Below, piece after piece: positions 25,347 through 33,269 of a stretch of 64,000 nucleotides of DNA. The position numbers were made by a program, and so were the translations under genes. Source of the DNA: Shimia_B sp038525525 (GTDB taxonomy: Bacteria; Pseudomonadota; Alphaproteobacteria; Rhodobacterales; Rhodobacteraceae); NCBI GenBank assembly GCA_038525525.1, contig JBCBHO010000004.1, forward strand, positions 248,001 through 312,000. The letters run 5' to 3'. The notes below the pieces were generated by a model that worked only from the letters and a program-made list of their open reading frames with translations, did no database searches and was not told the DNA's origin. Positions within the stretch are counted from its first letter, which is position 1, and each line of letters begins with the position of its first letter.

Positions 25347-25399
25347 CGGTTGACCATAACGATCCCATGCGCCCCCGACTGACCCCCGGGGGCTTTTTT
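25330..25399 (+). promoter_or_regulatory. Transcription attenuator of ilvB (antiterminator/terminator)
   Basis: The 5' arm GGCGCATGGG (25330-25339) pairs over 10 bp with CCCATGCGCC (25364-25373). That second arm shares its last three bases with the terminator stem GCCCCCG (25371-25377), which pairs with CGGGGGC (25387-25393) and is followed by six Ts (25394-25399). The two structures exclude each other. A ribosome stalled on the Val/Leu/Ile codons leaves the first arm free and lets the antiterminator form. A ribosome that reaches the stop at 25344 covers that arm and lets the terminator form. ilvB starts 31 bases after the T-run. Confidence 0.85.
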
Positions 25400-25430
25400 G
25401 TGACCGAATGCCAGAGCGGAGAGATTGAAC

Positions 25431-27182
25431 ATGGCGCAGATGACCGGAGCAAAGATGGTGGTTCAGGCCCTGAAGGATCAGGGTGTGGACGTCGTATTCG
25501 GCTACCCCGGCGGGGCCGTGCTTCCGATCTATGACGAGGTCTTCCAGCAGAACGACATTCGCCATGTCCTCGTGCGCCACGAGCAGGGCGCGGTCCATGC
25601 CGCCGAAGGCTATGCGCGCTCCACGGGCAAGCCCGGCGTCGTGCTCGTGACGTCCGGCCCCGGCGCCACCAATGCCGTCACGGGCCTGACCGATGCGCTC
25701 ATGGATTCGATCCCCATCGTCGTGCTGACGGGCCAGGTCCCCACCTTCATGATCGGCTCTGACGCGTTCCAGGAGGCCGACACCGTGGGCATCACGCGCC
25801 CCTGCACGAAGCACAACTGGCTCGTGAAAGAGACGGACACGCTCCCCAAAGTGATGCACGAGGCGTTCCACGTCGCGACCTCTGGCCGCCCGGGCCCAGT
25901 GCTCATCGACATCCCGAAGGACATCCAGTTCGCCACCGGCACCTACACGCCGCCGCAGAAGGTCCAGTCGCATTACCACCCGCAGGTGAAGGGCGACATA
26001 GAGGGGATCACCGATCTCGTGTCGGCCATGGAAAGGGCCGAGCGCCCGATCTTCTACACCGGCGGCGGCGTCATCAACTCCGGCCCCGCCGCGAGCCAGC
26101 TCCTGCGCGAGCTGGTGGAGGCGACGGGCTTCCCGGTGACCTCGACACTCATGGGGCTCGGCGCCTATCCCGCCTCGGGCGAGAAATGGCTCGGCATGCT
26201 GGGGATGCACGGCCTCTACGAGGCAAACCTCGCGATGCATGACTGCGATCTCATGATCAACATCGGGGCGCGCTTCGACGACCGCATCACCGGCCGCATC
26301 GATGCCTTCTCGCCGCGCTCGAAAAAGGCCCATATCGATATCGACCCGTCTTCGATCAACAAGGTCATCAAGGTCGACATCCCGATCCTCGGCGATGTGG
26401 GCCATGTCCTCGAGGACGTGCTCAAGGTCTGGAAGAGCCGGGGCCGCAAAACCAACGCTGAGGGCCTCGCCAAGTGGTGGCAGAAGATCGAGACATGGCG
26501 CGAGGTGCGCTGCCTCGACTACGCGGCCTCCAAGGAGACGATCAAACCGCAATACGCGCTCGAGCGGCTGGAAGCGCTCACGAAGCACCGCAAGGATCGC
26601 TTCATCTGCACCGAGGTGGGCCAGCACCAGATGTGGGCTGCGCAGTATCTCGGCTTCGAGGAGCCGAACCAGTGGATGACGAGCGGAGGCCTCGGCACGA
26701 TGGGCTACGGCTTCCCCGCCTCCATCGGCGTCCAGCTCGCGCACCCGGACGCGCTCGTCATCAACGTCGCGGGCGAGGCCTCTTGGCTGATGAACATGCA
26801 GGAGATGGGCACGGCGGTGCAGTACCGGCTGCCGGTGAAGCAGTTCATCCTGAACAACGAACGCCTCGGCATGGTGCGCCAGTGGCAGGACCTGCTCCAT
26901 GGCGGGCGCTTCTCGCATTCGTGGTCCGAGGCGCTGCCCGATTTCGTGAAGCTGGCCGAAGCCTTCGGCGCGAAAGGGATAATCTGCGCAGATCCGGCCG
27001 ACCTCGACGACGCGATCATGGAGATGCTCGCCCATGACGGCCCCGTCATCTTCGACTGCTGCGTGACGAAGCACGAAAACTGCTTCCCGATGATCCCGTC
27101 GGGCAAGGCCCATAACGAGATGCTTCTGGGCGAAGCCTCCACCGAAGGCGCCATCGACGCGAAGGGATCCGTTCTAGTGTGA
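25431..27182 (+). CDS. ilvB: Acetolactate synthase large subunit
   Basis: A 583-residue thiamine-diphosphate enzyme making 2-acetolactate or 2-aceto-2-hydroxybutyrate, the first common step to valine, leucine and isoleucine. The catalytic Glu51 lies in VRHEQGAVHAAEGYAR. SGPGATNAVTGL, the FAD domain and the ThDP motif GEASWLMNMQE...NNERLGMVRQW are in order. The alphaproteobacterial GEAS version of the GDG motif is used. The ATG at 25431 follows GCGGAGAG. It is controlled by the leader/attenuator upstream. Its stop overlaps the channel-like gene that separates it from ilvN. Confidence 0.97.
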   Translation: MAQMTGAKMVVQALKDQGVDVVFGYPGGAVLPIYDEVFQQNDIRHVLVRHEQGAVHAAEGYARSTGKPGVVLVTSGPGATNAVTGLTDALMDSIPIVVLTGQVPTFMIGSDAFQEADTVGITRPCTKHNWLVKETDTLPKVMHEAFHVATSGRPGPVLIDIPKDIQFATGTYTPPQKVQSHYHPQVKGDIEGITDLVSAMERAERPIFYTGGGVINSGPAASQLLRELVEATGFPVTSTLMGLGAYPASGEKWLGMLGMHGLYEANLAMHDCDLMINIGARFDDRITGRIDAFSPRSKKAHIDIDPSSINKVIKVDIPILGDVGHVLEDVLKVWKSRGRKTNAEGLAKWWQKIETWREVRCLDYAASKETIKPQYALERLEALTKHRKDRFICTEVGQHQMWAAQYLGFEEPNQWMTSGGLGTMGYGFPASIGVQLAHPDALVINVAGEASWLMNMQEMGTAVQYRLPVKQFILNNERLGMVRQWQDLLHGGRFSHSWSEALPDFVKLAEAFGAKGIICADPADLDDAIMEMLAHDGPVIFDCCVTKHENCFPMIPSGKAHNEMLLGEASTEGAIDAKGSVLV

Positions 27183-27700
27183 TTGGCAGGAAGGTACTTA
27201 CCGGCAAAGCGCCCTACGCGTTTTGCCTCGTCTCGGGGGTCTTGGGCTTGCTCGGGCCGATCCTCTGGGAGGCAATGCCCTCCACAGCTTCGTCTTCCAA
27301 TGCGACGGAAACGATCGCAAGCGCAGGCGTCCTTGTGTTCTGCATTGCCGCGGGCCTCGGCTACACGCAAACGCTCGCGCTGCTCGGCAAGCGCAACGAC
27401 GACGAAACGATCGAACGGGCGGCGGTCCTCCTGCTGATCCTAATGCCGGGCATCTTTGCCGGGCTTTACCTTTGCCTGAGCCACGCAGCGCAAGCGGATT
27501 GCCTGATCGACGGCCAAGAGCACGGCAGCAAGGTCTTGAAATACGCCTATTTTTCGTTTGTGACGCACACCACGCTTGGTTTTGGGGATGTCTCTCCGGT
27601 CGGGCTCTGCCGACTACCCATACCTTTTCAGGCCATCTATGGATACGTCTCAATCGCGGCGCTCATCTCATTTGCCTTCAAGCCAGGGCAAAAAACATGA
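27179..27700 (+). CDS. K+ channel-like membrane protein between ilvB and ilvN
   Basis: A 173-residue membrane protein. The first three hydrophobic segments are near residues 12-30, 46-68 and 81-103. A pore helix and the selectivity-filter-like motif TTLGFGDVSP follow at 131-140, then a last membrane segment at 148-168. The TxGFGD filter is the hallmark of Ion_trans_2 potassium channels. No cytoplasmic RCK or nucleotide-binding domain follows, and the protein ends shortly after the last helix. It starts with GTG overlapping the ilvB stop (GTGA) and ends 16 bp before ilvN, so it is embedded in the operon. Whether it conducts ions is unknown. Confidence 0.8.
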   Translation: MIGRKVLTGKAPYAFCLVSGVLGLLGPILWEAMPSTASSSNATETIASAGVLVFCIAAGLGYTQTLALLGKRNDDETIERAAVLLLILMPGIFAGLYLCLSHAAQADCLIDGQEHGSKVLKYAYFSFVTHTTLGFGDVSPVGLCRLPIPFQAIYGYVSIAALISFAFKPGQKT

Positions 27701-27716
27701 CCAAGAGAGAAGAATA

Positions 27717-28280
27717 ATGTCAGCACTCAAGATCAAGAAAGGCGCCACGTCCCACAGCGCCTATAACCTCCGCCCCACGTTCTCGGACGTGGAGGAGCGG
27801 CATACGCTGGCCGTCATAGTGGAAAACGAGCCCGGCGTGCTCGCGCGCGTCATCGGGCTTTTCTCGGGGCGCGGCTACAATATCGAGAGCCTCACCGTGG
27901 CCGAGGTCGATCACACCGGCCACCGCTCCCGCATCACCATCGTGACGATCGGCACGCCCCAGATCATCACGCAGATCATCGCGCAGCTCGGACGCATCGT
28001 GAGCGTTCATGATGTCCATGATCTGACCGTGGAAGGCCCCGCCGTGGAGCGCGAGCTCGCGCTCTTCAAGGTCACGGGCCAAGGCGACAAGCGCGTGGAG
28101 GCGTTGCGCCTCGCCGATATCTTCCGCGCCTCGGTCGTGGATTCCACGCTCGAAAGCTTCGTCTTCGAGGTCACCGGCGCGCCGGAAAAGATCGACGCCT
28201 TCGCCGATCTCATGCGGCCCCTCGGGCTCGACGAGATCGCGCGCACCGGCGTCGCGGCCCTCGCGCGCGGCAAAGTCTAG
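27717..28280 (+). CDS. ilvN: Acetolactate synthase small regulatory subunit
   Basis: A 187-residue regulatory subunit that activates the large subunit and gives valine feedback inhibition. The N-terminal ACT domain is at about 28-102 (HTLAVIVENEPGVLARVIGLFSGRGYNIESLTVA), followed by the second ACT-like domain (ALFKVTGQGDKRVEALRLADIFRASVVD). The chosen ATG at 27717 gives the usual N-terminal extension of alphaproteobacterial IlvN. An ORF opening at 27576 overlaps the channel-like gene and is not a real start. Downstream is a perfect hairpin, the likely end of the operon. Confidence 0.96.
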   Translation: MSALKIKKGATSHSAYNLRPTFSDVEERHTLAVIVENEPGVLARVIGLFSGRGYNIESLTVAEVDHTGHRSRITIVTIGTPQIITQIIAQLGRIVSVHDVHDLTVEGPAVERELALFKVTGQGDKRVEALRLADIFRASVVDSTLESFVFEVTGAPEKIDAFADLMRPLGLDEIARTGVAALARGKV

Positions 28281-28289
28281 AGAATAAGC

Positions 28290-28326
28290 CCCGCTGCCGG
28301 ACTCCGGGGGCGTGCCCGGCAGCGGG
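28290..28326. terminator. Hairpin between ilvN and the EF-hand gene
   Basis: CCCGCTGCCGG (28290-28300) pairs perfectly with CCGGCAGCGGG (28316-28326) around a 15-base loop, between convergent genes. No T-run is present on either side, so it is a possible bidirectional terminator or a processing barrier. Confidence 0.55.
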
Positions 28327-28336
28327 ACGCCTGCCC

Positions 28337-28594
28337 TCAGCCGTCCGTGACGGGAAGAAGCGCAGCTTCCTCCGCCTGCGCCAGCTCGTCCGCATCCACG
28401 AGGCCGTCCTCGGTGATGTCGATGAGGATGAACATCTCTTCCGTGAGTTCGGGCATCGCCGTCTGCATCTCCTCGAGGCTCAGAAGCCCGTCGGCGTTCA
28501 GATCGGTCTCGGCATCGATCGTCAGCGCCATGGCAGGCATCGAGAGCCCCGCGAACGCGGTGGCGAGGGCAAGTCTGCGAATGAGGTTGGTCAT
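28337..28594 (-). CDS. Secreted EF-hand protein, 85 residues
   Basis: A small exported protein with a cleavable signal (MTNLIRRLALATAFAGLSMPAMA) and two calcium-binding loops: DLNADGLLSLEEM near 32-43 and DITEDGLVDADEL near 58-70. Both loops carry acidic residues at the expected positions. The ribosome site AAGGAG is just upstream. Calmodulin-like mini-proteins of this size are common in Rhodobacteraceae and are thought to buffer or sense periplasmic calcium; no partner is visible here. Confidence 0.85.
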   Translation of the reverse strand: MTNLIRRLALATAFAGLSMPAMALTIDAETDLNADGLLSLEEMQTAMPELTEEMFILIDITEDGLVDADELAQAEEAALLPVTDG

Positions 28595-28916
28595 GGGTTT
28601 CTCCTTGGTCCTGTCCTCCTTCTCAGAGGAGGTGCGCCGACCCTGATCCGCCGCGCCGCCCGGCGCGAGGGCCGGCGGGCGGTTGGGCCAAAACGCACGC
28701 TTGCCTGCTCAAACCCGCCCCGCCCGTGCACGGGAATCCGCCGCCGCAAACGCCCCCACCCCGGCTGCGCGGAGCGCTGCCTGCCCCGGCGGGCGCGCGG
28801 CGCGGATCGCCGCCGGTGGACTGGTCGCTCCGCGACACGGGCAGGTCGTCGGCAAGCGCGCCCGCTGGGCTGGCTAGCGGCTACTCTAGGGCCCAACGAA
28901 GGGAGGGAGACACGCC
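28595..28916. other. Intergenic region, no gene recognised
   Basis: A GC-rich 322-bp stretch between divergent genes. Short open frames occur on both strands but are GC-driven, with no ribosome site or sensible protein. It must hold the promoters of both neighbours; I see no clear operator. Confidence 0.5.
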
Positions 28917-30062
28917 ATGGCCAGAGATCTCGACGCCTCCGCGCTCGACGCGGTCCGCCGCCCCATCGCGCAGGCCCACGGGCTACCCAATGCCCACTAC
29001 ACTGACCTCGCGCTCTTCGCCGAAGAAGCGAAGGCCACGCTCCTTTCCACATGGGCGGGCCTCGCCGTTGCCGCCGACATCCCCGAGACGGGCGACGCGC
29101 GACCCCTCACCTTCCTTGGCATTCCGCTCCTCCTCCTGCGCGACAAGGCGGGGGATGTGCGCGTCTTCCAGAACATCTGCCGCCACCGCGGCATGATCCT
29201 CGTCTCCGAGCCAAAGAGGATCACCGGGGCGATCCGGTGCCCCTACCATTCGTGGTGCTACGCGACGACGGGCGATCTCGTGAGCACGCCCCATGTGGGA
29301 GGCCCGGGCCGGAACACCCACGAGGGGATCGACCGGGCCACGCTCGGCCTCATCGAAGTGCGCTCCCATGTCTGGCGCGACGTGGTCTTCGTCAACGTCT
29401 CGGGCGATGCGCCGCCCTTCGCAGAGGTCCATGGCGACCTCATGGCCCGCTGGGCGGAGCACGATCAGCCCCTGCACCACGGCGGCGCAGAGAGCCACTT
29501 CACGCTCGAAGTGGCCACGAACTGGAAACTCGCCGTCGAGAACTACTGCGAAAGCTATCACCTGCCCTGGGTGCATCCCGGGCTCAATGCCTATTCCCGG
29601 CTCGAGGATCACTACAACATCGAGGCGCCGGGCCGCTATTCGGGCCAGGGCACCCTCGTCTACCGGCAGTTCGAAACCGAGGACGGCCCCGCCTTCCCCG
29701 ATTTCGCGGGGCTCTCGGAGAAGTGGGACACCGGCGCCGAGTACATCGCCGTCTACCCCAACGTGCTTCTCGGCGCGCAGCGCGACCATGCCTTCGCCAT
29801 CGTGCTCGAACCCGTGGCCCATGACCGCACGCGCGAGCATATCCACCTCTATTACGCCTCCGACGACACCAGCCGCGCCAACCGCGAGACGAACGCGGCC
29901 ACGTGGAAGGAGGTGTTTGAGGAGGATATCTTCGTCGTCGAGGGGATGCAGGCGGGGCGCGCCGCGCCCGATTTCGACGGCGGCCGCTTCTCGCCCGCCA
30001 TGGATGGGCCCACCCACTGCTTCCACGACTGGGTCGCGGCGCGAATGCAGGCCGCCTCTTGA
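28917..30062 (+). CDS. Rieske non-heme iron oxygenase alpha subunit (choline/betaine monooxygenase-like)
   Basis: A 381-residue ring-hydroxylating or N-demethylating oxygenase subunit. The Rieske [2Fe-2S] ligands are Cys88, His90, Cys108 and His111 (ICRHRG and CPYHSWCY). The mononuclear iron ligands His215 and His220 are in ENYCESYHLPWVHPG. This ENYCESYH version is close to choline, carnitine and betaine monooxygenases. No reductase gene is beside it. The convergent FAD/GcvT dehydrogenase 330 bp away fits demethylation of quaternary or methylated amines. A methylated-amine substrate is likely, the exact one unknown. Confidence 0.88.
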   Translation: MARDLDASALDAVRRPIAQAHGLPNAHYTDLALFAEEAKATLLSTWAGLAVAADIPETGDARPLTFLGIPLLLLRDKAGDVRVFQNICRHRGMILVSEPKRITGAIRCPYHSWCYATTGDLVSTPHVGGPGRNTHEGIDRATLGLIEVRSHVWRDVVFVNVSGDAPPFAEVHGDLMARWAEHDQPLHHGGAESHFTLEVATNWKLAVENYCESYHLPWVHPGLNAYSRLEDHYNIEAPGRYSGQGTLVYRQFETEDGPAFPDFAGLSEKWDTGAEYIAVYPNVLLGAQRDHAFAIVLEPVAHDRTREHIHLYYASDDTSRANRETNAATWKEVFEEDIFVVEGMQAGRAAPDFDGGRFSPAMDGPTHCFHDWVAARMQAAS

Positions 30063-30298
30063 CGTCTGCTGCGCTCGAACGGAGCCACCCGAACGCGCTG
30101 CACACGGCGCTCCTCGCAGCCCATGACGCGGGCGACGGGCGCGGGTTGGTGGCGCTCTATACCGAGGCGGCGGACCGGGAACCGGAGATGGATGCGGAGA
30201 TGTTCTTTCTCACGCAGGCCTACATCTTCGCGCTCGAGGCCGGGGATCCGCGCGCGGCGGGCCTCCGGGCACGGCTGCGGGCGGCGGGACGGATCTAG
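30059..30298 (+). CDS. Small conserved protein coupled to the Rieske gene, 79 residues
   Basis: A 79-residue all-helical acidic protein (HTALLAAHDAGDGRGLVALYTEAADREPEMDAEMFFLTQAYIFALEAGD) that looks like a single TPR-like helical pair. It starts with TTG inside the Rieske stop codon (TTGA), indicating coupled translation and a role with the oxygenase, perhaps in assembly. No named family is recognised. The next gene is convergent after a hairpin. Confidence 0.75.
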   Translation: MTSAALERSHPNALHTALLAAHDAGDGRGLVALYTEAADREPEMDAEMFFLTQAYIFALEAGDPRAAGLRARLRAAGRI

Positions 30299-30303
30299 GC
30301 AGC

Positions 30304-30331
30304 GGGAGCGAGGGGCCAGCCCCTCGCGCTC
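30304..30331. terminator. Hairpin between convergent genes
   Basis: GCGAGGGGC (30308-30316) and GCCCCTCGC (30319-30327) pair within a longer imperfect stem, midway between two convergent genes. There is no T-run. Likely bidirectional terminator. Confidence 0.5.
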
Positions 30332-30395
30332 CCCGAGGTACGGGGCACAAAGAAACGGGCCCTTCTGAAGCTGGGCTCGGCTAAAGTGCGCCGGG

Positions 30396-32795
30396 TCAGG
30401 CCCGCAGGAGGGCGCCCTGCGGATCGAAGGGCGCGCGCTCGAGGACGCGGGCCCGGTGCGCCCGGCCAAGGATCATCACATCCACCTGCCGGTCCTCGGG
30501 GACCGCGCTCAGGTAGGCCAGCGCGAGGGAGGCGCCCACGCCGTGCCCGTAGCCGCCGGAGGTGACCCGCCCGAGCCCCGTCCCGTCGGCGGCGAAAATC
30601 GGCTCCCCGCCGGAGGCATCGGCCTCGCGCGCATCGATCTCGAGGACCTGGAGCGTTTCCCGCGGCGGTATCTCGGCGATGGCCGCATAGCCGGCCTTGT
30701 TGAGGAAGTCCTTATCCATCTTGATGAGCCGCGCGAGGCCCGCTTCCTGGGGCCAGTATTCGGGCGAGTATTCCCGTGACCAGGAGCCGTAGCCTTTCTC
30801 AAGCCTGAGCGACATGAGCGCGCGGGAGCCCACCGGGCCCGCGCCCACCTCCTTGCCTGCCTCGAGAAGTGCGGCAAGGAGCGCGTCCTGATCGGCCTCG
30901 GCGCAGTGCAATTCCCAGCCCAGATCCCCGGTAAAGGAGACGCGGAGCGCGGTGAGGCGCACGCCCGCGAGCGTGATCTGCTTTGACCGCATGAACGGGA
31001 AATCCTCGGTCGCGAGGCTCTCGTTCGTCAGCCGCTGGAGGAGATCGCGCGACCGTGGCCCGGCGACGTTGAAGCCGCAGAGCGCCTCGGTGAGGCTCTC
31101 GAAGGTGGTGCCCTCGGGCAGCGGGACTTCCTTCCAGAAGCGCTGGTGGTAGCGCTCGGCCATCCCCGACCCGATGACGAGAAAGTCCTCCGCGCCGGTG
31201 CGGGTGATCGTGAAATCTCCCGCGATCCCGCCGCGCTTGCCGATGAGCGGTGTCAGGCAGGAACGGCCCACGGCCCGCGGCGCGTAATTGGCGAAGACGG
31301 CGTTGAGCCACGCCTCCGCGCCGGGCCCAGCCACGCGGTACTTGGCGAAGTTCGAGATGTCGATGATCCCTGCGGCCTCTCGTAGCATCCGGCACTCGCT
31401 GCCCACGGCGGCAAACCAAGGCTGGCGGTCAAAGCCTGCACTGTCGGGCGTTTCGGCATCGTAGTAGAGCGGGTGCTCCCAGCCGTAATTGAGCCCGAAA
31501 ACCGCGCCGAGCGCCTTTTGCCGGGCATGGGCGGGGCGCATCCGCTGGGGGCGGCCGGCTGCGCGCTCTTCGCCGGGGAAGTGGATGGCGAAGCGGTTGG
31601 CGTATTGGTCCTTCACGCGGGCCCTGGTGAAATCCGCACCGGCCCAGTCGCCGAAGCGCGCCACGTCCCAGCCGAACATGTCCTGCCGGCTTTCGCCCTC
31701 CACCATCCACTGCGCGGCGGAAAGCCCGATCCCGCCCGATTGCGAGAATCCGGGGATCATGCCGGTGCAGAGGAAGTAATTTCTGAGATCGGGGTGCGGT
31801 CCGTAAAGCGCCGCGCTGTCGGGCGACCAGATCATGGGCCCGTTGATGACCCGCTTGATACCCGCGCGGCCCACCGCAGGGACACGTTCGATGGCGCGCA
31901 GCATGTTCTGCTCGATGCGCTCGAGATCATCGGCGAAGAGCTCGTGCCCGAAGCCCTGGGGCGTGCCGTCCTCGGCCCAGAGGCGCACGTCCTTCTCGTA
32001 GGCCCCGACGAGGAGCCCCTGCCCCTCCTGGCGCAGATAGTACTCCCCGTCGCGGTCGGCGACCGACGGCAGGCGGCGATCGAGGGCGGCGATTTCCGGG
32101 ATCGTCTCGGTCACGAAATACTGATGCTCGGTGGGCAGGAGCGGCAGCGTGATGCCCGCCATCTTCGCCACCTCGCGGCCCCAGAGACCGGCGGCATTGA
32201 CCACCCACTCGGCCTCGATATCGCCCCGGGGCGTCTCCACGCGCCAGCCCCGCGCCGTGGGCACCGTCGCCGTCACGGGCGTGAAGCGGTGGACCTCCGC
32301 GCCCATGGCCCGCGCGCCCGCCGCATAGGCCTGCGTGACGCCGGACGGGTCCACGTTGCCGCCCTCGGGCTCGAACATGATGCAGCGGATGCCCTCGAAA
32401 TCAACGAGCGGATGGAGCGCCTCGGCCTCCGCGCGGCTCACCTCGTGAAAGGCCATCCCGTAGAGCCGCGCCTTGGCGGCCTGAAGCCTGAGCTGGTGCT
32501 CGCGGGCTTCGGTCTGCGCGAGGTAGAGGCTGCCGGGCTGGAACACCCCGCAGCCCTGCCCCGTCTCTTCCTCGAGTTCCTTGTAAAGGCGCATCGTATA
32601 GGACTGGAGCCGCGAGATATTGGTGTTGTCGTGGAGCCCGTGGATATTGGCGGCGGCGTGCCATGTGGAGCCGGAGGTCAGCTCGTCGCGCTCGAGGAGC
32701 ATGACGTCCCGCCAGCCGAGCTTTGCCAGATGATAGAGGATCGAGCACCCGATCACTCCGCCGCCGATCACGACCGCCTGGGCATGGGATTTCAT
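30396..32795 (-). CDS. FAD-dependent dehydrogenase with GcvT domain (dimethylglycine/sarcosine dehydrogenase-like)
   Basis: A 799-residue two-part enzyme. The N-terminal half is a DAO-type FAD oxidoreductase (VIGGGVIGCSILYHLAKLGW at 9-28, then SGSTWHAAANIHGL with the His near the covalent flavin site). The second half is a GcvT/aminomethyltransferase domain that binds tetrahydrofolate (GKRGGIAGDFTITRTGAEDFLVIG, LGWELHC, MSLRLEKGYGSW). Such fusions oxidatively demethylate dimethylglycine, sarcosine or related amines and hand the one-carbon unit to folate. The convergent Rieske gene suggests a shared substrate pathway. No ETF genes are adjacent. Confidence 0.9.
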   Translation of the reverse strand: MKSHAQAVVIGGGVIGCSILYHLAKLGWRDVMLLERDELTSGSTWHAAANIHGLHDNTNISRLQSYTMRLYKELEEETGQGCGVFQPGSLYLAQTEAREHQLRLQAAKARLYGMAFHEVSRAEAEALHPLVDFEGIRCIMFEPEGGNVDPSGVTQAYAAGARAMGAEVHRFTPVTATVPTARGWRVETPRGDIEAEWVVNAAGLWGREVAKMAGITLPLLPTEHQYFVTETIPEIAALDRRLPSVADRDGEYYLRQEGQGLLVGAYEKDVRLWAEDGTPQGFGHELFADDLERIEQNMLRAIERVPAVGRAGIKRVINGPMIWSPDSAALYGPHPDLRNYFLCTGMIPGFSQSGGIGLSAAQWMVEGESRQDMFGWDVARFGDWAGADFTRARVKDQYANRFAIHFPGEERAAGRPQRMRPAHARQKALGAVFGLNYGWEHPLYYDAETPDSAGFDRQPWFAAVGSECRMLREAAGIIDISNFAKYRVAGPGAEAWLNAVFANYAPRAVGRSCLTPLIGKRGGIAGDFTITRTGAEDFLVIGSGMAERYHQRFWKEVPLPEGTTFESLTEALCGFNVAGPRSRDLLQRLTNESLATEDFPFMRSKQITLAGVRLTALRVSFTGDLGWELHCAEADQDALLAALLEAGKEVGAGPVGSRALMSLRLEKGYGSWSREYSPEYWPQEAGLARLIKMDKDFLNKAGYAAIAEIPPRETLQVLEIDAREADASGGEPIFAADGTGLGRVTSGGYGHGVGASLALAYLSAVPEDRQVDVMILGRAHRARVLERAPFDPQGALLRA

Positions 32796-33269
32796 CGCTG
32801 CCTCCTCCTCGCCGCCCAGCCTAGCGGGACGCAGGCGGGGGCCTGTCCTTAACGCGACATTTTCGGGGGCTGAAATGCCGATTTCACCAGCGGTGCGGCA
32901 TATCGCTTTGGGAGCGCGCGGTGGCGGCCCGGGTGAGCGCGATGCGCGCGGCGGGAGAATTGCGGATCAGGCTGAAGGCTCAAGCATCACGCGGCAGCCC
33001 TAGGTTCAAGCCGGTGAAAACTTGCGAAGAGCGCCGTGAGGGCCCGCGGGCAATGCCACGGCCCCAGTGCGAGCGCGTGCGCTCAGCCACGCCCTGAAAA
33101 GGGTGAAGCCCGGCCGCGGCACTCCCCCCATGGAGCGGCGGTCCGGGCTTCAAGTCGCGCGGGGCCGGAAGTCCCCAAGGCCCCGCGCGGGCTACAACTC
33201 TCATCTGCGAGCGTCACATCCCCGGGCTCAAATCGGCAGCTGCCCCGCGGGATATGCATCCGGGAGGAC
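32796..33269. other. Intergenic region with two strong inverted repeats
   Basis: No convincing gene in 474 bp. Two perfect inverted repeats stand out. GAAGCCCGG (33105-33113) pairs with CCGGGCTTC (33143-33151). CGCGCGGGGCC (33156-33166) pairs with GGCCCCGCGCG (33179-33189). They lie close behind the end of the Hint protein gene, so they may be its 3' structure or part of a small RNA. No T-run was seen. Confidence 0.5.

Noticed and set aside
24707..25432. Extension of the 122-residue secreted protein to 241 residues
   Set aside because: It would cross the ilv promoter, leader peptide and attenuator on the opposite strand and would bury the signal peptide.
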